Source: Pediococcus inopinatus (GTDB lineage Bacteria; Bacillota; Bacilli; Lactobacillales; Lactobacillaceae). From it: 64,000 bases of DNA. Shown here in pieces: positions 19,048 through 29,807 of this stretch. The notes under the pieces were generated by a model. The model saw only the letters and a program-made list of their open reading frames with translations. It was not told the origin of the DNA and ran no database searches. Every line of letters starts with the position of its first letter. Within the stretch, counting starts at the first letter, position 1. Location: assembly GCF_002982135.1 (NCBI RefSeq), contig NZ_CP019981.1, forward strand, positions 1,922,001-1,986,000. The letters run 5' to 3'. The position numbers were made by a program, and so were the translations under genes.

Positions 19048-20439
19048 TTACTTACCTAAACAGAATTGACTAAATAGTTGATCTAATAATTCATCTTGAT
19101 AGCTATCTCCGGTAATTTCACCAAGCAGATCCCAGCACTGAGTCATATCAATTTGAACTAAATCAACCGGCACACCATCATCTAATCCTTGAAGAACTGA
19201 ATCAAGTGCATCCTCTGCTTGATTTAACAATCCAATATGTCGTGCATTGGTCACAATCACGCTATTTTGATTACTTTCAATCCCACCAAAGAACAGTTTA
19301 GCAATTTTTTCCTTCAAATCATCCAAACCAATTCCTTCAGTAGCTGCAGTTCGAATAATTTGGTCTTCAGGAACTAGTTTTAATAACTCGTCCATATCTA
19401 GTTGAAGGGGAAGATCCGTTTTATTAAGGATAATAATCCGTTTAGCTTCATTAGTTACATCAATAAGTTGGCGATCTTCTTTGGATAAGGGCTGACTACT
19501 GTCCAAGACCAACAATACTAAATCAGCAGTTTGGATCGCTTTACGACTTCGTTCCACACCAATTTTTTCAACTTTATCATTGGTCTCGCGAATTCCAGCT
19601 GTATCAACTAACTTCAACGGCACACCACGAACATTTACATACTCTTCCAAAACGTCACGAGTAGTGCCAGCAACGTCTGTCACAATCGCTTTATCTTCAT
19701 GTAACATCCGATTTAACAAACTTGATTTACCCACATTAGGATGGCCAACAATGGCTGTTGCTAAACCATCACGAAGAATTTTACCTTCTTGAGCCGTTTG
19801 CAACAGTTGTTTAATCTGTGCCTTCACTTCAACAGCTTTCTCGCGTAACAATTTACTAGTCATTGTTTCAACATCGTCATACTCGGGGTAATCAATATTA
19901 ACCTCAACTTGTGCCAAAACATCTAAAATATCCTGCCGCAAATTCTTAATCAGATGAGACAAATCACCATCAAGCTGATTTAAAGCAACCTTCATAGAAC
20001 GGTCTGTTTTGGCTCTGATCAGATCCATAACCGCTTCTGCTTGAGAAAGGTCCACTCGCCCGTTTAAGAAGGCTCGCTCGGTAAACTCACCCGGTTTTGC
20101 CATTCGGGCCCCATTACTCAATACTAACTGCAAAATATCATTGGTTGGCACAATCCCACCATGACAATTAATCTCAACGACGTCTTCACAAGTATATGTT
20201 TTAGGCGCCAGCATGACAGAAACCATCACTTCATCAATTTTGCCATTAGTTTTGGGATTGACGATATGTCCATAGTTAATCGTATGGCTTTTAACTTCAT
20301 GAAGATTTTTTCCTTTAAAGATCCGTGAAGCTACATCCAAAGCATCATTGCCACTCACTCTGACAATTGAAATGCCTCCTTCGCCAGCCGGTGTTGAAAT
20401 TGCCGCAATGGTATCTAATTCGGTTGCTGTCTCTTGCAT
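19048..20439 (-). CDS. mnmE: tRNA modification GTPase MnmE
   Basis: A 463-residue GTPase partner of MnmG. An N-terminal folate-binding domain ([21 protein letters not shown]) precedes a helical domain that hosts the G domain: P-loop GHPNVGKS at 232-239, DTAG ([11 protein letters not shown]) and NKTD. The C-terminal CLGK carries the conserved catalytic Cys. The ATG at 20439 follows GGAAAGGAAATTG and matches the family start; an in-frame ATG at 20484 would add 15 residues with no homology. Confidence 0.97.
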   Translation of the reverse strand: MQETATELDTIAAISTPAGEGGISIVRVSGNDALDVASRIFKGKNLHEVKSHTINYGHIVNPKTNGKIDEVMVSVMLAPKTYTCEDVVEINCHGGIVPTNDILQLVLSNGARMAKPGEFTERAFLNGRVDLSQAEAVMDLIRAKTDRSMKVALNQLDGDLSHLIKNLRQDILDVLAQVEVNIDYPEYDDVETMTSKLLREKAVEVKAQIKQLLQTAQEGKILRDGLATAIVGHPNVGKSSLLNRMLHEDKAIVTDVAGTTRDVLEEYVNVRGVPLKLVDTAGIRETNDKVEKIGVERSRKAIQTADLVLLVLDSSQPLSKEDRQLIDVTNEAKRIIILNKTDLPLQLDMDELLKLVPEDQIIRTAATEGIGLDDLKEKIAKLFFGGIESNQNSVIVTNARHIGLLNQAEDALDSVLQGLDDGVPVDLVQIDMTQCWDLLGEITGDSYQDELLDQLFSQFCLGK

Positions 20440-20471
20440 TTTCAATTTCCTTTCCAAATAACTCAAGTCAA

Positions 20472-20524
20472 ATAAAAAAAGCACCTAGTCCACGCCCTAA
20501 AAGGTTAAACGTGGTAAAGTACTT
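20472..20524 (-). terminator. terminator after jag (rnpA-yidC-jag operon)
   Basis: In the minus direction, AGTAC-ACCACG pairs with CGTGG-GGTGCT across a 15-nt loop and ends in a run of seven T. It separates the jag transcript from mnmE. Confidence 0.55.
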
Positions 20525-20603
20525 TCACTACTTTATCTCAAATAAGAATTAATGTTTATATCTTAAATTTTTACTGCCGATTTGTCAATTTGTTTTACTT
20601 ACT

Positions 20604-21389
20604 TTATAGCTGTTCATCTTGAACAAGGGCAACGACTACATACCGATGTGGCTCATGACCTTCCGAAAAAGTTGTCACAAAATGGTTATTTGTCAAAGCT
20701 GCATGAACCACTTTTCGTTCAAACGCTGGCATGGCATCTAAAAAGACAGGATCACCAGTTGCCACAACCTCACGAGCAGTACTTTCTGCCAAATGCTGCA
20801 AAGTTTCGGTTCGTCGTTCACGGTAATTCTCAACATCTAAATTGACGTTTGCATGAGCAATATCGTGATGCAAAAGAAAAACCTGAGCCAAAGTTTGTAA
20901 AGCATTAATCGTACGACCATGTTTTCCGATCAGCATGCCTTCTTGCTCTGTACTGAAATTTATTTGAACATCGCGATGATGGAAATGATTGGTGGCCGTT
21001 GCTTTGATTCCGAGCTGTGCCACAATTTTAGATAAATAATCCTGTAGTTCTGCAACAACCTGATCATTCAAGCGAGGGCGCGTCGCGGATTTAGGCTGAT
21101 TATGAACTTCAGCTTTAGTTTCATCATCTACTTCATTGAGCTTTGCGTGAACCTCGGATTCAGAATGTTCTGCTTTTTTTGGCTCAGAAATAACAGGTTC
21201 TTTAGCCACTACTGATTTCTGAGGCTCAATGATTGATATATTTATTTCTGCTAATCGCTTCCCAATTCCTAAGAATCCCCGTCTTGGTTCAACAAGTGTT
21301 TTGATAGAAACCTCGCTGCGACTAACATCTAAATCGGCTAAACCACTTTGAACAGCTTTTTCAATCGTTTCACCTTTATAAGTTGCCAT
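20604..21389 (-). CDS. jag: RNA-binding protein Jag/KhpB
   Basis: A 261-residue SpoIIIJ-associated protein. The Jag-N domain is at residues 1-50 (GETIEKAVQSGLADLDVSR, then RRGFLGIGKRLAEI), followed by a charged acidic linker (about 60-115), a KH domain (INFSTEQEGMLIGKHGRTINALQTLAQV) and a C-terminal R3H domain. KhpB works with KhpA on small RNAs and in control of cell division and elongation in related bacteria. It lies just downstream of yidC, the standard arrangement. Confidence 0.96.
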   Translation of the reverse strand: MATYKGETIEKAVQSGLADLDVSRSEVSIKTLVEPRRGFLGIGKRLAEINISIIEPQKSVVAKEPVISEPKKAEHSESEVHAKLNEVDDETKAEVHNQPKSATRPRLNDQVVAELQDYLSKIVAQLGIKATATNHFHHRDVQINFSTEQEGMLIGKHGRTINALQTLAQVFLLHHDIAHANVNLDVENYRERRTETLQHLAESTAREVVATGDPVFLDAMPAFERKVVHAALTNNHFVTTFSEGHEPHRYVVVALVQDEQL

Positions 21390-21471
21390 ATTTTCCCTCC
21401 TTTACCCTTACACAATTATCGTTATGTATTAAAAAAGAAGACCAGAACCTAAATTCCAATCTCCAGTCTTG

Positions 21472-22308
21472 TTATTTTCTATTTCGACCTTTGTAGGCTT
21501 TACGTTTAGCTTTTTCAATCGCGCGTTTCTTATCTTGTTCTGCTTTAGCTTTTGCTTCACGTTCCCGATTAATCTTGAAGGGATTTTGAAGAAGCATCGT
21601 TTGACCAGCTTGGAAAATATTTGTAACAACCCAGTAAAGAGAAACAGCAGATGGCACACTCAGAGCCGTAAAGAAGATAATTACGGGCATTCCGATTGTC
21701 ATCATCGTTGTCATACCATTTTGAGTAGGTTGTGACTTCATACTGAGCCATGAACTAATATAAGTGAAAACTGCGGCAATGACGGGCAAAATGAAGTAAG
21801 GATCTTTATCACCTAATTGAAGCCATAAAAATGTCCCGGCCTTTAATACCTCTGTCCGACTAACAGCCGCATACAATGCGTACAGAATTGGCAACTGGAC
21901 AATTAATGGTAAACACCCCGCAACCGGATTAACACCGGCCTCAGCATACAATTTTTGTTGCTCTTCACGAAGCTTTTGTTGAGTCTCGACATCTTTAGAA
22001 GAATATTTCTTCTGCAGTGCCTGAACCTTAGGCTGAATTTCAGCCGTCTTCATAGAAGATTTAGTTTGGTAAATCATTAAAGGTAAAATAATGATCCGAA
22101 TAATAATGGTAAAGACAATAATTCCCCAGCCAAAATTATTACCAAATAAATTAGATAACCAAATAATTGCTCGTGAGAAATTGTAAACAATCCAATGATC
22201 CCAGATACCAGTACTATGATTTGTGATTGGAGACGTGCTACAACCCGCTAACAGAAGCGTTAAACTGGCGACTGCCATCATCACCATATTTCTTTTGCTG
22301 TGTTTCAC
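21472..22308 (-). CDS. yidC: membrane protein insertase YidC/Oxa1, lipoprotein form
   Basis: A 278-residue insertase that places proteins in the membrane with or without SecYEG. It has a lipoprotein signal with lipobox LLLAGC (C23), then five transmembrane segments. The conserved arginine-bearing groove helix is VFTIIIRIIILPLMIYQTKSS, followed by the coiled C1 loop (MKTAEIQPKVQALQKKY) and the CLPLIVQLPILYALYAAVSR block. The C-terminus is a basic tail rich in K and R that contacts the ribosome. It starts one base after the rnpA stop, so they are translationally linked. Confidence 0.97.
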   Translation of the reverse strand: MKHSKRNMVMMAVASLTLLLAGCSTSPITNHSTGIWDHWIVYNFSRAIIWLSNLFGNNFGWGIIVFTIIIRIIILPLMIYQTKSSMKTAEIQPKVQALQKKYSSKDVETQQKLREEQQKLYAEAGVNPVAGCLPLIVQLPILYALYAAVSRTEVLKAGTFLWLQLGDKDPYFILPVIAAVFTYISSWLSMKSQPTQNGMTTMMTIGMPVIIFFTALSVPSAVSLYWVVTNIFQAGQTMLLQNPFKINREREAKAKAEQDKKRAIEKAKRKAYKGRNRK

Positions 22309-22668
22309 TTATTTTTCCTCACTTTGATCAGTAGTTAAGATATTAGCTAACGTGAATACATGTTTCAATTGCTGTTTGGTTTCTTTCATTGAAAGACCAG
22401 AAGCTTGCGGTCGTGCAATGACCAAAAAATCAATATCTTGACGCAATTGAGGTTTAAACTCGAGAACACTTTGGTTAATGCGCCGTTTCATAAAATTCCG
22501 CATTACCGCATTACCGATTTTTTTACCAACAGAAATTCCCACACGAAAATGAGGCTGCCCGGGCTTTTCCATAACATACACAACAAACTTACGGTTTGCG
22601 AATGAATTATGGGTTTCAAAGACCTTTTGAAATTCTGTTTCTCTTTTTACACGGTATGACTTACGCAT
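22309..22668 (-). CDS. rnpA: ribonuclease P protein component
   Basis: A 119-residue basic protein that binds the RNase P RNA and the 5' leader of precursor tRNAs. It carries [17 protein letters not shown] at the N-terminus and the RNR-type motif [22 protein letters not shown]. It follows rpmH after a terminator-like hairpin and abuts yidC. Confidence 0.97.
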   Translation of the reverse strand: MRKSYRVKRETEFQKVFETHNSFANRKFVVYVMEKPGQPHFRVGISVGKKIGNAVMRNFMKRRINQSVLEFKPQLRQDIDFLVIARPQASGLSMKETKQQLKHVFTLANILTTDQSEEK

Positions 22669-22770
22669 GATCTCTCTCCAAAATATATCGTATTATCAAG
22701 TTTCTACATATTATATAGAACAAAAGAGTCCTTGTCTGTTGTTTTTGAAAATCTCTTCAAAAATAAAAGA

Positions 22771-22786
22771 CCACTGGGATCAGTGG
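22771..22786 (-). terminator. terminator/attenuator hairpin between rpmH and rnpA
   Basis: CCACTG-ATCC-CAGTGG followed, in the minus direction, by TCTTTTATTTTTG. It would stop much of the abundant rpmH transcript while letting some reach rnpA. Confidence 0.7.
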
Positions 22787-22788
22787 CC

Positions 22789-22923
22789 TTATGCAGATAA
22801 TACTCTTCTGCCTTTGAGACGTCGACGTGCTAAAACTCTACGGCCGTTGCTTGTACTCATACGTTTACGAAAACCATGAACACGTGAACGATGACGTTTT
22901 TTTGGTTGAAATGTTCTTTTCAA
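22789..22923 (-). CDS. rpmH: 50S ribosomal protein L34
   Basis: A 44-residue, arginine/lysine-rich protein: it begins [20 protein letters not shown] and ends RRVLSA. I read the start as TTG at 22921-22923, with GGGAGGTG upstream at good spacing; no ATG is available at the conserved N-terminus. First gene of the rpmH-rnpA-yidC-jag cluster read away from oriC. Confidence 0.97.
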   Translation of the reverse strand: MKRTFQPKKRHRSRVHGFRKRMSTSNGRRVLARRRLKGRRVLSA

Positions 22924-23079
22924 TTCGTACACCTCCCATAACAACACTGAAATTTTTATAGTTTCATTTATATTAATGAAATCAACTCAGTATCTAATTA
23001 CAATTACCATAATATAGTATCACATATTAACCGTCATGCAAAGGTCTTAATTAAAAAAGATTATGTTTAAACTTTAGTT

Positions 23080-23383
23080 TTGTCCACAAAATAAAATTCT
23101 GCTGGTTATAACATTGTGGATAAAAAATTTTTTAATTCTTGTTTTTCCACCGTCTGTCCCAAACTTATCCGGATATTCACCCCCTGTGATTGAGTTATCC
23201 ACATTTTTGTGATTTTCAGTGGATAACCATCAGAAAGCTAGATTTACCGGACTATAGTTGTCCACAGTTTGATGTGAATAACCTGAAAAAACGTGAAATT
23301 TTCAGACTTTTTCAACAACCTGTTAACAATTTTCTTCACTGGCTGTTATTTATTTTAAAAAGTTGTCCACATCCTGTGGAAAA
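23080..23383. other. oriC: oriC part 1: DnaA-box cluster upstream of dnaA
   Basis: At least ten DnaA-box-like 9-mers lie in 300 bp between rpmH and dnaA. They include TTATCCACA (23195), TGTGGATAA (23115), TTGTCCACA (23080, 23258 and 23363), AGTGGATAA (23218), TGTGAATAA (23273), TTATCCGGA (23165), TTTTCCACC (23143) and TGTGGAAAA (23375). The whole 22,924-23,478 gap is AT-rich and has no gene. The cluster forms the incAB-type half of a bipartite Firmicutes origin and probably also autoregulates dnaA. Confidence 0.9.
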
Positions 23384-23478
23384 CTTTTTTTTTTCATGCT
23401 AAACTTAATTCATTGTTTCCTTCGATTAACGACTGAAAACACAAAAAATAAATTATACGCCACTTTGGAGGGGTTTTT

Positions 23479-24825
23479 GTGCTAAGTAAAAATGAACTCT
23501 GGGACCAAATTAAAGCCGATTTTAAAAAAGATAACGATATCTCATCGCTCGGTTTTTCTACTTGGATCGATGTTGCCAAACCTATTGATTTAAAGGATCG
23601 TGTCATGACCATCCAATTGCCTTCTCCGTTACACCGAGACTACTGGAAACAACATTTGGCACCTAAATTTGTTGAATATGCTTATTTAATTACGCAGGCC
23701 GACATTACACCTGACTTTGTTTTAGAAGGTGAGCAGACTGAAAAAGCTGAAAAAGAAAAACCGGCTGCAGAAAAACCAAGAGAAACTCCTGATTTCATGG
23801 AGAAAACCACTTTAAACGATAAGTACACGTTTGACACCTTTGTTACAGGTAAAGGTAATCAAATGGCCCATGCGGCCGCTTTAGTCGTTTCCGAGGAACC
23901 AGGAACTATGTATAATCCCTTGTTTTTCTATGGTGGTGTTGGTTTAGGTAAAACCCATTTGATGCACGCAATTGGTCATCAAATCTTAAAAAATAACCCC
24001 AATACCAACATTAAATACGTTACTAGTGAAGCTTTTACTAACGATTTTATCAATGCTATTCAGTCAAAACATCAAGAAGAATTCCGCGAAATTTATCGGA
24101 ATGTGGACCTTCTTTTAGTAGATGATGTTCAATTTTTCGCCGACAAAGAGGCGACCCAAGAAGAATTCTTCCATACTTTCGAAGCATTATATGGTAATCA
24201 AAAACAAATTGTTCTCACTTCTGATCGATTACCAAACGAAATTCCTAAGTTGCAAGAACGTCTAGTTTCCCGTTTCAAATGGGGATTATCAGTTGATATT
24301 ACACCGCCTGATTTAGAAACACGAATTGCTATTTTGCGCGAAAAAGCCATGGCAGATAACATTGAAATTCCTGACGAAGCCTTAAACTATATTGCCACAC
24401 AGGTTGATTCTAATGTTCGAGAGTTAGAGGGCGCATTAGCTCGAGTACAAGCTTATGCAAACTTACAAAGTACCAGTATTACTACCGATTTAGCATCCGA
24501 AGCCATGCGCAGTCTAAATTTCGGAACCAAGTTTAGTGAAGTTTCTATTTCGCTTATTCAAGACAAAGTTGCCAAGTATTATCACACATCTATTTCTGAT
24601 CTAAAAGGCAAAAAACGGATGAAATCCATTGTAATGCCCCGCCAAATCGCGATGTATCTTTCTCGTGAGCTAACTAATTCCTCCTTACCAAAAATCGGGA
24701 TGGAATTTGGTGGTAAAGATCATACGACAGTTATTCACGCGCACGAAAAAATTGCAGCGGCTCTGAAAAAAGATGATGATTTGCAACGTCAAATCGGCGA
24801 TCTAAAAAGTGAGCTCAAACCTTAG
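23479..24825 (+). CDS. dnaA: chromosomal replication initiator DnaA
   Basis: A 448-residue AAA+ initiator that binds DnaA boxes and opens oriC. Domain I is at residues 1-80 ([13 protein letters not shown]...FSTWI), a short charged domain II at about 85-110, and AAA+ domain III has Walker [10 protein letters not shown] (152-160) and Walker [11 protein letters not shown]. Domain IV carries the DNA-binding signature [15 protein letters not shown]. It starts with GTG at 23479, preceded by TTTGGAGGGG. DnaA-box arrays lie on both sides. Confidence 0.98.
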   Translation: MLSKNELWDQIKADFKKDNDISSLGFSTWIDVAKPIDLKDRVMTIQLPSPLHRDYWKQHLAPKFVEYAYLITQADITPDFVLEGEQTEKAEKEKPAAEKPRETPDFMEKTTLNDKYTFDTFVTGKGNQMAHAAALVVSEEPGTMYNPLFFYGGVGLGKTHLMHAIGHQILKNNPNTNIKYVTSEAFTNDFINAIQSKHQEEFREIYRNVDLLLVDDVQFFADKEATQEEFFHTFEALYGNQKQIVLTSDRLPNEIPKLQERLVSRFKWGLSVDITPPDLETRIAILREKAMADNIEIPDEALNYIATQVDSNVRELEGALARVQAYANLQSTSITTDLASEAMRSLNFGTKFSEVSISLIQDKVAKYYHTSISDLKGKKRMKSIVMPRQIAMYLSRELTNSSLPKIGMEFGGKDHTTVIHAHEKIAAALKKDDDLQRQIGDLKSELKP

Positions 24826-24827
24826 GC

Positions 24828-24975
24828 TGTGGACAACTGTGAATTACCGGAATAGTTATCCACATTCTATCAACATGGTAGATCAAAGACCTATCTAAGC
24901 GTTAGGTTACATTTACACAATATCAACAGGCCCTATTACTACTGCTACTTTTACTATATAATTATATATAAATAC
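24828..24975. other. oriC: oriC part 2: DnaA boxes, DnaA-trio tract and AT-rich unwinding element
   Basis: Between dnaA and dnaN lie TGTGGACAA (24828), TGTGAATTA (24838) and TTATCCACA (24856). Farther on, a degenerate box ATATCAACA (about 24921) abuts GGCCC and then a run of trinucleotides TAC-TAC-TGC-TAC-TTT-TAC (from 24938) and a pure AT tract ending about 24975. This order, box then GC-rich step then trios then AT tract, is that of the B. subtilis unwinding site, so strand opening probably occurs here. Confidence 0.8.
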
Positions 24976-24999
24976 ATTTGCTAAAAAGGAGAGTCCCTA

Positions 25000-26139
25000 A
25001 TGAAATTCACAATCAAAAGAAATACCTTCATTCAAAAACTAAATGATGTGCAACGAGCTATTTCATCAAAAACCACAATTCCGATATTAACTGGTTTAAA
25101 ATTAGACGTCACATCGGATCAGATCATCCTAACAGGTAGTGACGCTGATATTTCTATTGAAACTGTGCTAGACGCAAAAAAAGAAGACAACGGTCTAACA
25201 ATTGCAGATCCAGGAAAAATTGTTTTACCAGCTCACTTTTTCAGTGATATTGTCAAACGACTTCCTGAAGAATCAATGACAGTTGAAATTACGGATGGTT
25301 TTCAAACAAAGATTTCTTCTGGGGCCGCAGAGTTCACAATTAATGGTTTAGATGCTAATAATTATCCTCATTTACCAGAATTAGATGGCAATGATCAAAT
25401 TCAACTTTCTGGAAACGTCTTTAAGCAACTTATTAGCCAGACCGTAATTGCCGTTTCTTCTCAGGAAAGTCGTCCAATTTTAACTGGTGTTCATTTCAGC
25501 ATTGATGGTGACCAGTTTATGGCAGTGGCCACAGATAGTCATCGCTTAAGTCAACGTAAAATTAAATTACCCCAAGCTAATTCAGGTAAATATGATGTGA
25601 TCATCCCTGGGAAAAGTCTCGTTGAGTTGTCTCGGATGATTGGTGAAGAAAATCCGGATGTCATTATGCGGATCTCCGAAAACCAAGTGTTGTTTACTTT
25701 AGGTGACACAGCGTTTTATTCACGTTTGTTGGAAGGAAACTATCCTGACACATCCCGTTTAATTCCAAAGGAGTCAACTACAACCTTGGAATTTAATGCA
25801 CCAGCATTATTGGCTGCAATTGAACGGGCATCTCTACTTTCACATGAAAGTCGTAATAATGTTGTTAAATTAGCAATTGCTACCGAGGACAATCAAATTG
25901 TAATTTCTGGAAATTCTCCTGATGTCGGAAACGTCGAAGAACAATTAGACGCCAAGGCTGTTGATGGTGATGATTTAGAAATTTCATTTAACCCAGATTA
26001 CATGAAAGATGCTTTACGTTCTTTTGGACAAACTGAAATTTTAGTTTCGTTTACTTCAGCATTACGTCCATTTACGTTAGTACCAACGGAAGATAAAGAA
26101 AACTTTATTCAGTTAATTACGCCAGTACGAACATTCTAA
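25000..26139 (+). CDS. dnaN: DNA polymerase III beta subunit (sliding clamp)
   Basis: A 379-residue clamp protein; as a dimer it encircles DNA and tethers polymerase III. The three repeated clamp domains occupy about residues 1-125, 130-245 and 250-379, starting MKFTIKRNTFIQKLNDVQRAISSKTTIPILTG and ending in LVPTEDKENFIQLITPVRTF, the conserved C-terminal strand and hydrophobic pocket. AAGGAGAG precedes the ATG. It ends at its own terminator. Confidence 0.98.
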   Translation: MKFTIKRNTFIQKLNDVQRAISSKTTIPILTGLKLDVTSDQIILTGSDADISIETVLDAKKEDNGLTIADPGKIVLPAHFFSDIVKRLPEESMTVEITDGFQTKISSGAAEFTINGLDANNYPHLPELDGNDQIQLSGNVFKQLISQTVIAVSSQESRPILTGVHFSIDGDQFMAVATDSHRLSQRKIKLPQANSGKYDVIIPGKSLVELSRMIGEENPDVIMRISENQVLFTLGDTAFYSRLLEGNYPDTSRLIPKESTTTLEFNAPALLAAIERASLLSHESRNNVVKLAIATEDNQIVISGNSPDVGNVEEQLDAKAVDGDDLEISFNPDYMKDALRSFGQTEILVSFTSALRPFTLVPTEDKENFIQLITPVRTF

Positions 26140-26153
26140 AAATTTAAAATAAC

Positions 26154-26190
26154 GGGTCAAAATGCGAACAACGCGTTTTGATCTTTTTTT
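26154..26190 (+). terminator. terminator after dnaN
   Basis: GGTCAAAATGCG pairs with CGCGTTTTGATC around AACAA and is followed by seven T. The rest of the gap to yaaA is AT-rich leader and promoter. Confidence 0.9.
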
Positions 26191-26294
26191 ATCTGAAAAT
26201 TAAATTTTGAGGATTTGAGAAAAATACGCAAAAAAAGTCAAAAGTAGCTAAATATGTTTAAAACGGCTTAAAACGCAAAACACGGCCTCTGTGT

Positions 26295-26323
26295 TTGTTT
26301 TTTTCCCTTTTTAAAGGTATAAT
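26295..26323 (+). promoter_or_regulatory. promoter of yaaA-recF-gyrB-gyrA
   Basis: TTGTTT (26295-26300), 17-bp spacer, TATAAT (26318-26323). It sits after the dnaN terminator and leaves a 5' leader of about 120 nt before yaaA. Confidence 0.7.
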
Positions 26324-26453
26324 AGATAAGTATTTAATAAAGTTTTATTTAAAAATAAATTTCGTTATTTAATTCTGATGATCGGATATTTTGACCATAA
26401 AAACAAAAACGGAATGGCATTAGAAATTTGGAAGAGTAAAGGTGGTTGTAAAT

Positions 26454-26684
26454 TTGGAAGAACATAAAGTTTTAATAACAACACCATTCATTACGCTTGG
26501 TCAGCTTCTGAAAATGGAAGACATTATTGGGTCTGGTGGTCAGGCAAAATGGTATCTTCGTGAACATTCTTTAGAAGTTAACGATGAGCCCGAGGATCGG
26601 CGAGGAAAAAAGCTATATCCGAATGATACGGTTAATATTCCAGGTGAAGGGTTATTTCTCATTCGTTCAAGACGTGAGGAATAA
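26454..26684 (+). CDS. yaaA: S4-domain RNA-binding protein YaaA
   Basis: A 76-residue S4-like protein, conserved between dnaN and recF in Firmicutes; its role is thought to be in RNA or ribosome binding. [32 protein letters not shown] is the S4 core. I chose TTG at 26454 because AAAGGTGG lies 6 nt before it and homologs begin at (M)EEHKV; a GTG at 26442 would overlap the ribosome site. recF follows after 2 nt. Confidence 0.93.
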   Translation: MEEHKVLITTPFITLGQLLKMEDIIGSGGQAKWYLREHSLEVNDEPEDRRGKKLYPNDTVNIPGEGLFLIRSRREE

Positions 26685-26686
26685 GC

Positions 26687-27805
26687 ATGTACTTGGAGAA
26701 TCTTAGTCTTCATAATTTTCGAAATTACACTGACTTAAAGACTGAATTTATTCCAGGCGTAAATGTGCTTTTAGGTGCAAATGCGCAAGGAAAAACTAAT
26801 TTATTGGAATCTATTTATGTTTTAGCTTTAACTCGTAGTCACCGGACGTCGAATGATCGCGACCTAATTAATTGGGATGCGGATACGGCACAGTTGGCCA
26901 CACGGGTAAAAAAAACGATGAGTTCAATGCCTTTGGAATTAGAATTAAGTGCCAAAGGAAAACGAGCTAGAGTAAATCACATCGAGCAAAGTAAATTATC
27001 CCAATATATTGGTCAATTAAACGTGATTTTGTTTGCGCCAGAGGATTTGTCGTTAGTAAAAGGATCGCCAGCTATTCGCCGACGGTTTATCGATATGGAA
27101 TTTGGCCAGATGAGTAGCAAGTATCTCTATAATTCAGCGCAATATCGGACTATTTTGAAGCAAAGAAATCAATATTTAAAGCAGTTAAAGTTCAAAGTGC
27201 ATAGTGACAAAGTCTTTTTAGGAGTCCTGTCCGACCAATTAGCTGCTTACGGTGCTGAAATAATATTTCAGCGCCGTCAATTTTTAAAAAAACTAGAAAA
27301 ATGGGCTCAACAGCTGCATACCCAGATATCATTAGGTAAAGAACATCTGACCTTTGAGTATGTTTCTCAGGTCGATCAAGGCAAAGAATTAACCGTTGAT
27401 CAGCTGTATACAAAACTTCAAGAAGCTTTTGTAGAACATCAAGAACGTGAGTTACAGCAGGGAACCACATTAGTCGGGCCCCAACGAGATGACGTGCGTT
27501 TTTTGGTTAATGGAAAAAATGTGCAGACATTTGGTTCTCAAGGACAGCAACGGACAACGGCTCTAAGTGTGAAACTTGCGGAAATTGATCTTATGAAAGA
27601 AGAAACGGGAGAATACCCAATCTTACTTTTGGATGACGTTTTGTCGGAGTTGGATGATGATCGCCAGACACACTTACTAAAAACGATTCAAAATAAGGTG
27701 CAAACCTTTTTGACAACAACGAGTTTGAGTGGGGTTGCACGGCAGTTAATTGATGAGCCCCGAATATTTACGATTAGTAACGGGACTTTGCATAAGGAGG
27801 AATAA
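26687..27805 (+). CDS. recF: DNA replication and repair protein RecF
   Basis: A 372-residue ABC-type ATPase that helps load RecA at gaps through RecO and RecR. Walker [10 protein letters not shown] is at residues 30-38, the ABC signature region is [19 protein letters not shown], and Walker B is [13 protein letters not shown]. It sits between yaaA and gyrB with spacings of only 2 nt, showing one operon. Confidence 0.97.
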   Translation: MYLENLSLHNFRNYTDLKTEFIPGVNVLLGANAQGKTNLLESIYVLALTRSHRTSNDRDLINWDADTAQLATRVKKTMSSMPLELELSAKGKRARVNHIEQSKLSQYIGQLNVILFAPEDLSLVKGSPAIRRRFIDMEFGQMSSKYLYNSAQYRTILKQRNQYLKQLKFKVHSDKVFLGVLSDQLAAYGAEIIFQRRQFLKKLEKWAQQLHTQISLGKEHLTFEYVSQVDQGKELTVDQLYTKLQEAFVEHQERELQQGTTLVGPQRDDVRFLVNGKNVQTFGSQGQQRTTALSVKLAEIDLMKEETGEYPILLLDDVLSELDDDRQTHLLKTIQNKVQTFLTTTSLSGVARQLIDEPRIFTISNGTLHKEE

Positions 27806-27807
27806 TT

Positions 27808-29784
27808 TTGGCAGACGATAAAACAAAATCAGCAGAAGAAATTGAAGCTGCTCGGGAACGCAAAGAAGAAAAAGCCCAAGAATATGATGCGAGTCAAATT
27901 CAAGTTCTTGAAGGGCTAGAAGCAGTTCGCAAACGTCCCGGAATGTACATTGGCTCAACCAGCGCCCAAGGTCTTCATCATTTGGTTTGGGAAATTATTG
28001 ATAACGGAATTGATGAAGCATTAGCTGGATTCGCTGATAAAATCGATGTAACAGTCGAAAAAGATAACAGCATCACAGTCTTTGATAATGGTCGGGGTAT
28101 CCCAGTTGGTACTCAAGCTAAGACGGGTAAGTCTGCCTTGGAAACAGTTTTCACAATTTTACATGCCGGTGGTAAATTTGGCGGCGGCGGTTATAAAGTT
28201 TCCGGTGGTTTACATGGTGTTGGTGCTTCGGTGGTTAATGCTTTATCAGAAGAATTAGACGTCAGAGTCATGCACAATGGTAAGATCTACTATATGGATT
28301 TCACCCGCGGTAAAGTTAAGACACCTATGAAAGTCATTGGTGATTCTGAACCCCATGCCCATGGCACAATAGTCCACTTCCTACCAGATGCAGATATTTT
28401 TCAAGAAACAACCACATTTGACATTAAAACTTTGCGGACCCGAATTCGTGAACTGGCCTTTTTAAATAAAGGATTACGAATTACGCTTAAAGATTTACGT
28501 CCGGAAAAATCTACTGAAGATGATTTTCTTTATGAAGGTGGAATTCGCCATTATGTCGATTATCTGAATGAAGGTAAGGATGTTTTGTTCCCTGAACCAA
28601 TTTATGTGGAAGGGGTCGAAAAAGGCATTACGGTCGAAGTAGCCATGCAATATACAGAAGGCTACCAAAGTAAGCTGCTCACTTTTACGAATAATATTCA
28701 TACGTATGAAGGTGGGACTCATGAAGAAGGCTTTAAGCGGGCCTTAACAAGGGTTGTTAACGATTACGCACATAAAACTGGTTTACTAAAAGATACTGAA
28801 GATAACTTATCCGGTGATGATGTTCGAGAAGGTTTAACCGCCGTTGTCAGTGTAAAGCATCCTGATCCTCAATTTGAAGGTCAGACGAAGACTAAATTAG
28901 GAAACTCTGATGCGCGAACCGCCGTTAATGACGTGTTTGGAGAACATTTCAATAAGTTCTTAATGGAAAATCCTGATACTGGCCGTAAAGTAATTGACAA
29001 GGGGCTGTTAGCATCTAAAGCACGAATTGCTGCAAAACGAGCTCGTGAAGTTACTCGGAAAAAGAGTGGTCTTGAGATTAATAACTTACCAGGAAAATTG
29101 GCGGATAATACGTCGAAAGATCCTGCAATTAGTGAGTTATTTATTGTCGAAGGAGATTCCGCCGGCGGGAGTGCTAAACAAGGTCGTTCTCGTTTAACAC
29201 AAGCAATTTTACCGATTCGAGGTAAGATCCTTAACGTTGAAAAAGCGACTTTAGATCGGGTATTGGCAAATGAGGAAATTCGTTCACTATTTACGGCGCT
29301 TGGCACGGGTTTTGGTGAGGAATTCGATGTAACCAAAGCTAATTATCATAAATTGATTATTATGACCGATGCCGATGTCGATGGTGCTCATATTCGAACA
29401 TTGCTATTAACACTATTTTATCGGTACATGCGTCCTATGATTGACTCAGGCTATGTATATATTGCCCAGCCACCGTTGTATCAAATTCGCCAAGGAAAAA
29501 TGATTAAATATATTGATTCGGACGAGGAGTTGCAAGAAACATTGAGTCAATTGCCACCTAGTCCTAAACCCGCTATCCAACGATACAAAGGTTTAGGTGA
29601 AATGGATGCTGAACAATTGTGGGAAACAACGATGAATCCAGATAACCGTCGTCTATTACGAGTTTCTGCTGAAGATGCGGATGAAGCTAGTGGTGATTTT
29701 GACATGTTAATGGGTGATCGTGTTGAACCCCGACGGAAATTTATTGAAGATAATGCAGTTTATGTAGAAAACTTAGATGTTTAA
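27808..29784 (+). CDS. gyrB: DNA gyrase subunit B
   Basis: A 658-residue ATPase subunit of gyrase. The GHKL ATP site includes [15 protein letters not shown] and GRGIPVG, then [15 protein letters not shown]. The TOPRIM domain has [13 protein letters not shown] and [14 protein letters not shown], and the tail [24 protein letters not shown] is the family's C-terminal block. The start is TTG at 27808, preceded by AAGGAGGA, as no ATG fits. It begins 2 nt after recF and is followed by gyrA after 23 nt. Confidence 0.98.
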   Translation: MADDKTKSAEEIEAARERKEEKAQEYDASQIQVLEGLEAVRKRPGMYIGSTSAQGLHHLVWEIIDNGIDEALAGFADKIDVTVEKDNSITVFDNGRGIPVGTQAKTGKSALETVFTILHAGGKFGGGGYKVSGGLHGVGASVVNALSEELDVRVMHNGKIYYMDFTRGKVKTPMKVIGDSEPHAHGTIVHFLPDADIFQETTTFDIKTLRTRIRELAFLNKGLRITLKDLRPEKSTEDDFLYEGGIRHYVDYLNEGKDVLFPEPIYVEGVEKGITVEVAMQYTEGYQSKLLTFTNNIHTYEGGTHEEGFKRALTRVVNDYAHKTGLLKDTEDNLSGDDVREGLTAVVSVKHPDPQFEGQTKTKLGNSDARTAVNDVFGEHFNKFLMENPDTGRKVIDKGLLASKARIAAKRAREVTRKKSGLEINNLPGKLADNTSKDPAISELFIVEGDSAGGSAKQGRSRLTQAILPIRGKILNVEKATLDRVLANEEIRSLFTALGTGFGEEFDVTKANYHKLIIMTDADVDGAHIRTLLLTLFYRYMRPMIDSGYVYIAQPPLYQIRQGKMIKYIDSDEELQETLSQLPPSPKPAIQRYKGLGEMDAEQLWETTMNPDNRRLLRVSAEDADEASGDFDMLMGDRVEPRRKFIEDNAVYVENLDV

Positions 29785-29807
29785 TTTAGGATTGGAGGTT
29801 AAATAAC

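Noticed and set aside
22880..22895. AACACGTGAACG inside rpmH as parS
   Set aside because: The arms do not match the 16-bp consensus beyond the core.
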